From positions 25,048,921 to 25,112,920 of the forward strand of contig OZ005601.1 in the NCBI GenBank assembly GCA_963930655.1: a stretch of DNA of 64,000 bases. Reading direction: 5' to 3'. Source of the DNA: Myrica gale (Eukaryota > Streptophyta > Magnoliopsida > Fagales > Myricaceae). Below are positions 55,079-64,000 of the stretch, piece by piece (the first letter of the stretch is position 1; every line of letters starts with the position of its first letter). Made by a program: the position numbers and the translations under genes. The notes beneath the pieces were generated by a model, which worked only from the letters and a program-made list of their open reading frames with translations, made no database searches and was not told the origin of the DNA.

Positions 55079-58000
55079 TCAAGGGGCAGCACAAACATCA
55101 ATGGCTTTCCTGAGAAACTCAAACCTGAGATCATCCAATGGTTTGGTGAAAATATCGGCCAATTGATTCTCAGTGGATATGTGCTCCAAGGAAATAGTTT
55201 GAGACTCCACAAGATCAAGAATGAAATGGTGGCGAATGTCAATGTGCTTGGTCCGAGAGTGCTGAACAGGATTCTTAGCTATATTTATTGCACTGGTATT
55301 GTCACAGAACACAGTTATACAAGCTTGTTCTATGCCATAGTCCTTAAGCATCTGTTTCATCCAAGTCAACAGAGTACAACAACTTCCTGTAGCAATATAT
55401 TCAGTTTCGGCAGTAGATAATGAAATAAAATTTGCTTCTTACTCAGCCAAGCTACTAGATTGGTTCCTATATAAAACAACCCACCAGAGGTGTTTTTTCT
55501 ATCATCAGTATTACCAGCCCAGTCAGCATCTGAATAACCAGCTAGATCTACATTTGTATCCCTGGAGTATCAAATTCCATAATCTACAGTGCCATTAACA
55601 TATCGAATAATGTGTTTGACAGCACTCAAGTGAGATTCTTTAGGATTAGCCTGAAATCTAGCACAAACTCCCACACTAAAAGAAATATCAGGACGACTCG
55701 CAGTTAAATAGAGAAGACTACCTATCATGCTTCGGTAGAGAGTTTGATCAACACTCTTCTCAGAAGAATCTGAAGCTATCTTCACACTTGTGCTCATGGG
55801 AGTCCTTGTATGTTTCTTGTTATTCAATCCAAAGCGTTTGACAAGATTCTTGGCATACTTTGATTGGGATATAAATAACCCATCATTAAGTTGTTTAACC
55901 TGCAAACCAAGAAAATAATTTAGTTCACCAATCATACTCATTTCGAATTCACTTTGCATAGCTTCAGCAAAGGTATGAGCAAGTTTATCAACAGTGGCAC
56001 CAAAGACTATGTCATCAATATAAATTTGAGCTACAGTGATATTTGTCTTATCATTCTTGACAAAAAGTGTTCGGTCAACTCCTCCTCTCGAGAATCCATG
56101 ATCTAGGAGATAAGCCGTCAATCGGTCATACCAGGCCCGTGGAGCTTGTTTAAGCCCATAAAGAGCTTTCTTCAAACGATAGACATAATTGGGATACTGA
56201 GGATCTACAAATCCTTTAGGTTCTTCAACATATGCTTCTTCTTGAAGAATACCATTCAAGAAGGCACTTTTGACATCCATCTGATACAACTTAAAATTTA
56301 TAAAGCAAGAGACATCAAGTAAAATACGTATTGACTCTAATCGTGCAACTGAAGCAAAACTTTCATCGAAGTCAATACCTTTTACTTGTGTATATCCTTG
56401 AGAAACTAACCTTGTCTTATTGCGAGTGATTTCCTCATTCTCATCTGTCTTGTTCTTGAAAATCCACTTGGTACCGATGACATTTGTATCAGCAAGTCTA
56501 GGCACTAAATACCACACATCATTTCGAACGAATTGATTTAATTTCTCATGCATGGCATTTATCCAGAAGTCATCTTGAAGAGCTTCTTCTACCTTCTTAG
56601 GTTCAATTTGAGACACATAACTAGTGTAAGTTAAATGACTCAACACTTTTCTTCTTAATCGCATCCCCTCATTAAGATCACCAATTATGTTCTCATTAGG
56701 GTGATTCAATTGAACCCTTGAGGATGGTTCCTTATTAGAAAGAACTTCAGAATTATAGGAGACATTAACATCTCCTGCGGTGTCACATGCAATTTCAACA
56801 GAAGGATTTTCTTCAATCTCATTCTTTTGGGAATCACTTGAAGCATCATTCACAACAACATTAATGGATTCCATGACAGTAAGAGTACGATAATTGTAGA
56901 CACGAAGAGCTCTACTGTTTGAAGAGTAACCTAAGAAAATTCATCTATCACTCTTTGTATCAAATTTAGCAGTGTTTTCTCTATCACGAAGAACATAACA
57001 AATACTGCCAAAAATCTTGAAGTACTTCACAGTAGGTTTCTTACCTTTCCATAATTCATATGGAGTCTTGTCCATACCTGGTCTGAGATAGACACGGTTC
57101 ACAATGTGACAGGCAGTGTTGATTGCTTCACCCCAAAAATGAAGAGCTATCTTCTTGTTGTGAATCATTGCTCGAGCCATTTTCTGAAGGACACGATTCT
57201 TTCGTTCTACAACTCCATTCTGCTGAGGTGTGATTAGAGCAGAGAACTCTTGATGAATACCTGCATTGGAGCAAAAATCAAGGAAGTTAGTATTTTCAAA
57301 TTCCTTACCATGATTACTTCTGATTCTGATAATGGAAAAATCATTTTCATTCATCAGTCTTTTAAACAAGATCTCAGCGCGTTCAAAAGCATCAGACTTT
57401 TCTCTCAGAAGATCCACCCAAGTGAATCTTGAGAAGTCATCCACCACCACCATGATGTATTTTTTTCCACCTAGACTTTCAGTTCTAGTTGGTCCCATGA
57501 GATCCATATTTAATAATTCCAATGGTCTCTTAGTCAGAACATTAGTAGTTCTTTTATGGACAGACTTTATTTGCTTACCAAGTTGACACGGTCTACACAC
57601 TTGGTCTTTAACATTTTCTAGTTTAGGCATGCCTATAACTAGTTCTTTCTTAGAGATTTTAGATAAATCTCTGTAATTCACATGCCCGAGTCTTTGATGT
57701 CATAACTCAGTTTCATCAATTTTGGCACTTCTACATTTCAAATCAATATGTGGACTAATACCATAACAGTTATCAGATGTGCGAGTACCTTGCACAAGAC
57801 ATTCACCATCAGAATCAAATACAGAACAGGAATTCTTACCGAAGCGAACTTCAAATCCAGAGTCACAAATTTGACTAATACTCAGTAGATTTTCCTTCAA
57901 TCCAGCAACAAACAAAACTTTCTTAAAAGGAGGCAAACCTTCAACTTCAACTGTACCTTTTCCAAGAATTGGTGCTTTACCACCATCACCAAAAGTCACA

Positions 58001-58212
58001 GATCCAGCCTTCTGATCTTTAAGCGTTGTGAACAGACTTTTGTCACCATGCATATGCCTGGAACAAACACTATCGAAATACCACAACGAAAGACATCGAG
58101 ATTTAAAAGCAACAAAAGAATTGAAACAATTTACCTCATCTTTCTTGATCCAAACCTTTTCTCGGACATTTGACTTATTTGATAAGTATTGAAATTTCTT
58201 GTTTAACAACAT
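55079..58212 (-). pseudogene. pol of copia element 2: integrase, reverse transcriptase, RNase H
   Basis: Reading leftwards: a protease-like segment (LWYFDSVCSRHMHGD, where the catalytic DSGCS is DSVCS), the pre-integrase HQRLGHVNYRDLSK after a TGA replacing Trp (57702), and the zinc-finger CRPCQLGKQ. The integrase core has LLNMDLMGP, RSNHGKEF and PQQNGVVERKNR. Reverse transcriptase includes [37 protein letters not shown] and [10 protein letters not shown]. RNase H has [12 protein letters not shown], a TGA, then TVFCDNTSAINIAKNP and TENQLADIFTKPL. The second catalytic Asp of the integrase is Asn (RSNHG). Several stops and frameshifts; non-functional. Confidence 0.92.
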
Positions 58213-59954
58213 GGTTTGCTCAGTTAAAACTTAATTTGATGAGCTAAATTTTCATGATTGTTACTAAACGAAGATTGATTCAAGGATTTCTCTTGTTTGT
58301 TCAATTTAAAGCATCTTGGTCTAATGTGACCAACCTTTCCACATAAATGACATGTAGGAACAAACTTTCATGGTGTGTGATTCCTAGCATTTTTCTTGTG
58401 TGACCCATAATCAACAAATTTAGAAACAATTTGTTTACCTTTGTTCACCTGTTGAGCTGGTTTATTCACTTCTGAAATTTTTTCAGGTACAGATGCTGGA
58501 ACAAATGTCGTCTTCGAAGTTGAAGCACCCTTAGATTCAGTGTAGCCAAGCCCTTTCCTATCTCCCGATGGAATTCCAAGACTTAACAAATGATCAAGCT
58601 TCTTTGTTCCACTGCAAAACTGTTGAAGTTGTGTATTGGACTTGTCAAGTGCACACTTCAGCATCTTTACTTCAGCTTCGAGTTCCACATTTCTTGTACT
58701 GACTTCTTCAAGCTTACTCATAAGAACATTTTTTTCACTTTGTACTTCGTGCATTTTCTTGAGAAAAGATTTGTTTGTCTTTTGAAGCTTCAGACTTTCC
58801 TCGAACAATTTATTGTAGGCTTCTTGGAGACTCTCTTCAATATTGTCATCATCGTTTGAATCCTCAAAATCATCATCGATCTCCTACAAGACAAAAACAT
58901 CAGTACTTGCTACAAAAGCCATGAAATTTACATGTTCTTCTTCCGAAGAATCATCATCACTGCTACTTTTTGACTCATCATCACTTAATGATGTGTTCAT
59001 AGCTTTTCCTTTTGACTTGAGGTATGTTGGACATTCTTACCTGACATGCCCAAAACCTTGACATTTAAAGCACTTCAGTTTTTTGCTCTTGGAGTCATTA
59101 GACAAGTGTTTGTCCTTTTTGTCCTTTCTGAATCCACTGGAACTACCCTTATTCTTTTTAGAGTTATTATTGAATTATCGCTGACCACTTCTAGGTTTCA
59201 AGAATTTATTGAATTGTTTGACAAACATAGCGAACTGAGCATCATTCAAAACTTTTTCATCTGAGTCAGCTGAGATCTCTTCTTTGATAGATCTCAAAGC
59301 AATGGACTTGTTCTTCTTAGGCTGAGGCAGAGATACTTCATAAGTCTGTAGAGAACCTACCAATTCTTCAATTTTCACAGCGTCAAGATCCTTGCTTTCC
59401 TCAATGGCAATGACCTTAGATCTGAATCTTTCAGGTAGAGATCTCATAACTTTCCTGACTACTCGATGTTCTGGAATCTTTTCACCTAGATTATAACTTG
59501 AATTGACTATGTCATTCAGTTTTGCATATAACTCATCAAAGGTTTCATCTTCTTTCATTCGAATCTCTTCAAACTTCGTAGTCAACATTTGAAGTTTCGA
59601 ATTTTTCACTGTCTTGGTTCCTTCGTGAGTGGTTTTCAGAATATCTCAAGCTGCCTTAGACGTTTTACACATAGATATACGTTTAAATTCGACAGCAGAC
59701 AGAGCCATAAAAATTGCATGCAAACTCTCGCTATTATAATTACATTCATTAATTTCATTCGTAGACCAGGTACTAACATCTTTTGGTGTTTTAACACCTT
59801 CGACCTCAGATAAAGGTGCAAACCACCCTTTAACACACGATCTCCAGACACGTTCATCAAGAGGTTTCAGAAAAGCTCTCATGCGAACTTTCCAGTAAGC
59901 ATAATTGTTTCCATCAAAATATGGAGGCACGGACAATGACTGACTTTTGTTCAA
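58213..59954 (-). pseudogene. gag of copia element 2
   Basis: The start at 59954 (MNKSQSLSVPPYFDGNNYAYW) leads into the copia gag domain (FEEIRMKEDETFDELYAKLN, RSLPERFRSKVIAIEESKDL). A first zinc knuckle CFKCQGFGHVR (about 59075) is cut by a TAA. An acidic Ser/Asp/Glu stretch follows, then a coiled coil (58808-58600, KLEEVSTRNVELEAEVKML) and a second knuckle CHLCGKVGHIRPRCF (about 58360-58316). At least four in-frame stops, one a TGG-to-TGA change at 59646. The two knuckles and coiled coil are typical of Sirevirus gag. Confidence 0.88.
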
Positions 59955-59997
59955 CTAGACTAAGGTTCAAGGACTGAGTTTAGGCTCTGATACCAAT

Positions 59998-60975
59998 TGA
60001 AAAACCTAGTTTAGACTCTAACTTCACCTAGAGGGGGTGAATAGGTTAAATATAAAATTTACTTAAGCAATACCAATATTAAAAACATGTTTTAATATCG
60101 ATCAGCCTAGATAAAACAATCAAATCATCCCAACCATCAAAACAGTAAATCAACTTGTAAGGAGATCAATCAAACACATGGAGACAAGAGATTTGATGAC
60201 AAAGTGGAAAACCTTTGAAATACCATTCAAAGGAAAAACCACTCCGGCTAGCAGCCACTCGAAATCCACTAAGAAGAAAAACTTACAACGGTGATTCAGA
60301 CACGGGCAACTCACCTGATGTAATAATCTAAGCTATCTCGCTCAGACCCGCTCCAAGTGGCATTCACCTCAACGCCTTGAGGTTCTCCTTATAGATCTCC
60401 ACGAACAATCTTGTTCATCAGCACTTCTTCACCACCATGAAGGAATCAATCCAATATGAATGAAGAATGAGGAAGAAATCAATCAATATGAAGCACAAAT
60501 TTTCTCATTTTTTTCCAAGGAAGGAGACACCCAAAACACTCAAAAAAACTCCTTAACCAGGTTTTGGACGGCCAGCCTCGCTAATAGTAGGGTTTCACAA
60601 GTCTTCAAAAGGAAACTCCAAAAATTCAGCATTTTCTGAAATTCGCCGGAGACCGCTCGAGTGTCGGTCGAGCGCTCGTCAAACGCAAAGCTTCTGTCTG
60701 AATTTTTCCTAGTCTCGCTCGAGCAATTGTCGAGCGGTTGTCGAGCATGATGAGTCTATATAAAATTCTCTAAAGGCGCTCGAGCACTGGTCGCACGCTG
60801 GTCGAGCGTGACGAGTCTGTCTAAATTTTTCAAGGGCGCTCGAGCGTGTGTCGAACCCTGGTTGAACGTGATGACACATTAAACAGACCACTTCTAACTC
60901 TTGAACATGGAACCAAACTTACAACTCAAACACGACATATTTTGACACGGAATAATGCCAATACAAAAATACCCT

Positions 60976-60979
<4 letters not shown>
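59998..60979 (-). repeat. 5' LTR of copia element 2
   Basis: 982 bp, start and end as in the 3' LTR. It contains CGCTCGAG-type motifs (60655-60870). Its outer end abuts the TA/TG microsatellite. Confidence 0.9.

Positions 60980-61067
<88 letters not shown>
60979..61067. repeat. (TA)n(TG)n microsatellite at the retrotransposon junction
   Basis: About 20 TA units (60980-61020) followed by about 23 GT units (61021-61066). It begins exactly at the outer LTR border where the TATAT target duplication lies. The relic intron at 6700 has only CATATATGTACGAG at the equivalent place, so the tract expanded here. Confidence 0.9.
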
Positions 61068-61068
<1 letters not shown>

Positions 61069-61225
61069 GAGTTCTCCGTTAACAAATTTGATTTCTACTT
61101 CTGTTTCGAATTTTTTAGCGAATTAATTGATAGAAAAGAAGTTTGTGGGATAATTTGCGTGACGTATTGGCGTTAAGTTTGTGAAATTTTTCAATCACAT
61201 TACTTCTCTTTTCGTGGGTGTGTAA

Positions 61226-61712
61226 TAGGGCTGAAAACCGGATTTTCGGACCGGAAATCCGGTCAGACCGGATATCTGGTCATTTTAAAATAGAGGACCG
61301 GACCACTTAGACCGGACCGCATAAGTGGTCCGCTCCGGTTTTACTAAATGCGATCCGGTCTAGACCACTTAAGTGGTCCGGACCGGTTTTAATTTTTTAA
61401 AAATTTTACAAATTTTTTTATTTTAAAAAAAATTAGGTTAATTTCAAAGGGGGAAGTGCATATAAAAATGTTGAGTTTTAGTTTATATTAAAATTAAACG
61501 TTTTAAGTTTATAATTTGTATTAAAAATTATAAAAAAATATATTTTTTATTTTTTTAATAAATGCTGTCCGGACCGCATTTATAAACAAAGATGACCGGA
61601 CCGGACTTGATAATCGGTCCAGTCCAGACCGGACCGCTTTTTAAGAGTTAGGACCGGATCGGACCGCAAATTTGGTCTGGTCCGATCAGCGCTCCGGCTG
61701 TGTGGAGCCCTA
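61226..61712. mobile_element. hAT MITE, 487 bp
   Basis: The ends are TAGGGCT (61226) and AGCCCTA (61712), with a perfect 8-bp target duplication GTGTGTAA (61218-61225 and 61713-61720). Both subterminal regions are crowded with GGACCGG / CCGGTCC motifs. The centre is AT-rich. No ORF of substance. It lies within the copy E intron. Confidence 0.92.
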
Positions 61713-61720
61713 GTGTGTAA

Positions 61721-62279
61721 GTAAGCATAGCCGCAGGAAAAGAAAAAGCTGATCAAGCCCGTCCAAATTTCTCCAAGCCCTTGTGGTCCATCCAAAAGCG
61801 ACAACGCAATCTTCTTCTTTTTTTCTTGAACAACGCAATCAAATATTGAACGCGGTTACATATACATATGAATTAGCTGATCTTTGAATTGTCCAGTTCT
61901 CTGTAGAAAGATGAACTTGCCATATCATGTTACTAGGCATTTTGTTTGTATCAATAGGTTAAACTAATGGAAAAGAATTAAAAAAATTCTCTTAACCATC
62001 GTTCTAACGTCCAGGGTACATAAGTCCCCGGCCCTATTTATCTAGCACCTAAAATTATAGAAAATTAGTGTTTGAATTTGGAGCAAATTCCATAGAGAAT
62101 TAAATATACTAGTGGATCAAGTTCAATTTTTTTGTTTTCATGGCCTGTTTATATGTAAAATCTCCTTTTTCTTTCTTTGTATGGCAGAAAATGGCCTTCT
62201 AAAGAACCTGATTTTTTTTTTGTCCTCATAAGTTTTGCCAACCTTAATTCGATCCTGATTTCTCCGGATCTTTCTGCAG
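61721..62279 (+). other. Distal part of the copy E intron
   Basis: Matches 18236-18620 (AAAGCGA.AACGCAATC, GTCCAGTTC.CTGTAGAAAGATGAACTT, GGCATTTTGTTTGTATCAA). It ends TTTCTGCAG before exon 2. Confidence 0.7.
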
Positions 62280-62902
62280 ACGCTCATCTTAGGAGGTACA
62301 GATACGACTACAGTAACGTTGACTTGGGCTCTCTTCTACTTCTTAACAACCCTGAGACACTAAAGAAAGCCCAAGAAGAATTGGACCTTCATGTTGGCAG
62401 GGGAAGGAAAGTGCAGCAATCAGACCTGAAAAACCTCGTATATCTCCAAGCTATCCTCAAAGAAACAATGCGTCTCTATCCTGCCGCGCCACTTTCTGTG
62501 CCGCACGAGTCTATGGAAGACTGCACTTTGGCCGGCTATCATATCCCAGCAGGCACGCGGCTTCTTGTCAATCTATCGAAACTCCATCGAGACCCGAATG
62601 TGTGGGCGGATCCGAGCGAATTTCGGCCTGAAAGATTCCTTACAACCCACAAGAATGTTGATGTCAGAGGCAAGCATTTCGAATTGATGCCATTTGGTAG
62701 CGGTAAAAGAGTGTGCCCCGGAATCTCGTTTGCCCTACAAATGATGCCCCTCACACTGGCTACCTTGTTGCAAGCTTTTGAAATTGCCAACCCCTCATAC
62801 AAACCTGTGGACATGACTGGGAAAGTTGGACTTACCAACCTGAAAGCCACCCCACTCGAAGTCCATCTTACTCCACGCCTTCCTGCTCAAGCTTATGCAT
62901 AA

Positions 62903-63769
62903 TTTGATACGATATTAAGCTATTTCGATAAGAGCTACTAGACTAGCCAAGGAGAAAAAAAAAAATAAGACCTACTAGACTTGAAAAGTGAACCTTTTGT
63001 TTTTGCATTATTTAAAAAATATTACTTTTAGCTTTTGATGTGTAATCCTTCGTTAATATTGCTAAAATAGCATTGAAAGTTGTCGTCTTTTTTTTCACGA
63101 ATCGAGGGTGGTACCTCCAAATTTTGTTCAAAATTCTCATTTATGGTAGAGGTCGTAGTTACATCCAAAACGACTTTAAAAACCAATCACAAGACTCAAA
63201 AACATGAAAAACAAATCGACAAAGCAAAAACAGACCTAGCAGCCTAAAATCTAATATTAGCAAACCTAAACTTATCAAGATGCTAAATATTACGCATTCC
63301 ATAAGGCAAAACGTCAAAACCTGCACATTGAATGCATTGATCACGAACAGACTACATAAACTACTAACCTTCACCATCATCAAAGTTGAAATTTCTTCCA
63401 AATGTCCATTTCTTAGCTAATAAATCTATCGCCATATACCTTCGCGCAAAATATAAGATATTCAAAAATTAAACCAAGGCAGCAACTCTCAGATTTCATC
63501 CCAGTAACTCCACAAATACCACAACGTAGAAAAGCTATTTATAAGTTAAGATACCATCATACTAGAATCACACTACTCGATCCACTGTTAAATTCTCAAT
63601 CCTCTCATTAGTTATAAAGTCCAAATCCATGTAACAAAACCATTAATCGGGTACAATCTATTCACGTAAGTCAACACATGTTAAGAAATCAGAGTATCAA
63701 AAATTACTAATTGAAAATATCTCACCCCCTTGTCAAACCTAATATATAGTGCCTTGATTTTTACAACCT
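62903..63769. other. Intergenic stretch after copy E
   Basis: 3' flank of copy E; no gene or element terminus recognised. Confidence 0.4.
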
Positions 63770-64000
63770 TAAAAATTGCGCTAGCCGTATTTGATGGTGT
63801 CATGAGTGATCCATCCCCTATCCCTATCCAGTGAAAGTCAAGTTTGGTGTATAAAGCATGCAGCTGCACCTTGTCTCTAGTCTTTGGCTTGCAATTTCAA
63901 GAGAGAAAATGATAAACTACACATGCGGCGGCCGGAACCATCCCGATTTTGAGCTAGTGGTTGGTGCATCTGTGAGCCATCACTCTCCTAGTTGTCATAG
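63770..64000 (+). promoter_or_regulatory. Duplicate of a P450-unit upstream region at the window edge
   Basis: CATGAGT.ATCC, AAAGTCAAG, GTGTATAAAGCA, CTTTGGCTTG.AATTT, CATCTGTGAGCCATCA and CTCCTA.TTGTCATAG match 20172-20362 in order. In the other copy this lies about 2.4 kb before the intact P450 copy C. A further P450 unit may therefore start to the right of the window. Confidence 0.5.

Larger units (their letters stand above)
50629..60979 (-). mobile_element. Ty1/copia retrotransposon 2 (Sirevirus-like), complete, degenerate
   Basis: A 10,351-bp element with LTRs at 50629-51526 and 59998-60979, both TG...CA, flanked by TATAT (50624-50628 and 60980-60984). On the minus strand the 5' LTR is followed by TTGGTATCAGAGCC (about 59983-59996), a tRNA-iMet primer-binding site. 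The 3' LTR is preceded by the polypurine tract AAAGGGGGAG (about 51530-51540). Order: large gag with two zinc knuckles and a coiled coil, integrase, reverse transcriptase, RNase H, then a 2-kb tail with an extra ORF. Large size, long gag and extra 3' ORF fit the Sirevirus/Maximus group. LTRs are alike but carry substitutions and unequal indels, so insertion is not very recent. Confidence 0.93.
49874..62902 (+). pseudogene. CYP82-like P450 split by a retrotransposon in its intron (copy E)
   Basis: The exon 1 remnant 49874-50496 starts near the FANRP-equivalent residues, with the C-helix YGPYWHQVRK and VVVGKRF. A TAG interrupts SEES/SIKE (50046-50048). A deletion near 50205 shifts the frame before SDALPFLRWLDLGGYERAM, and another stop lies near 50449. 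The donor GT is at 50497. The intron contains copia element 2 and an hAT MITE. Exon 2 (62280-62902) follows TTTCTGCAG and has [20 protein letters not shown] and [10 protein letters not shown] with the haem Cys. A 1-bp deletion near 62331-62336 separates the I-helix from [13 protein letters not shown]. The anchor region is missing. Intron halves either side of the retrotransposon match the uninterrupted relic at 6636-6775, confirming that both exons were one gene. Confidence 0.88.

Noticed and set aside
60894-61085. Minus-strand frame with THTHTH and IYIYIY repeats
   Set aside because: It is a translation of the TA/TG microsatellite.

Overview
This is nuclear DNA of a flowering plant, most likely a woody or otherwise repeat-rich eudicot. 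It carries a tandem cluster of CYP82-type cytochrome P450 genes with the usual plant two-exon structure, buried in plant transposon families: CACTA, MULE, hAT, foldback MITEs and Ty1/copia. All calls come from reading the sequence and recognising families; no database was searched.

The backbone is a repeated P450 unit, present five times with one apparently intact copy. Copy A (about 2.06-3.76 kb, +) has stops and frameshifts and a truncated second exon. Copy B (13.5-15.1 kb, -) is open but has lost its N-terminal quarter at a junction with a copia reverse-transcriptase fragment. Copy C (22.76-24.99 kb, +) encodes a full 519-residue protein. Copy D is a second-exon relic at 26.8 kb, cut first by a 5.0-kb copia element and again 11 bases further on by a 4.4-kb CACTA element. 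Copy E has a degenerate first exon at 49.9 kb and a frameshifted second exon at 62.3 kb, separated by an intron holding a 10.35-kb copia element. Relic introns (6.6, 18.2 and 19.1 kb) and duplicated upstream regions (20.2-20.7, 22.2-22.6 and 63.8-64.0 kb) suggest repeated unit duplication. The last of these implies another P450 just beyond the right edge.

Mobile elements by position: the right end of a CACTA element (1-1412) and the left end of a relative (7920 to about 10260), both packed with CGATCGATCG palindromes; a TIR MITE at 1467-1835; foldback MITEs near 20.76 and 27.38 kb; an hAT element (25532-26800) carrying a small heat-shock-protein fragment; copia element 1 (27253-32220); a CACTA element (32232-36645) with a nested hAT-like MITE; a Pack-MULE-like element (37294-39132) carrying a cellulose-synthase-like fragment; an 8.5-kb TIR element (40023-48538) with a FAR1/MULE-type transposase, a GRF zinc-finger ORF and a captured 2-oxoglutarate dioxygenase exon; a small TIR element (48725-49369); copia element 2 (50629-60979), Sirevirus-like, with a large gag and an extra ORF after pol; and an hAT MITE (61226-61712) with a perfect 8-bp target duplication.

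Apart from P450 copy C, a damaged F-box gene (15.6-16.4 kb) is the only other host gene outside an element that I recognise. The most interesting features are the host-gene fragments captured by three different DNA transposons, a plant-transposon-type domain shared by CACTA and copia elements, a paralogous empty site that dates two insertions, and a P450 whose conserved C-helix tryptophan is replaced by leucine.
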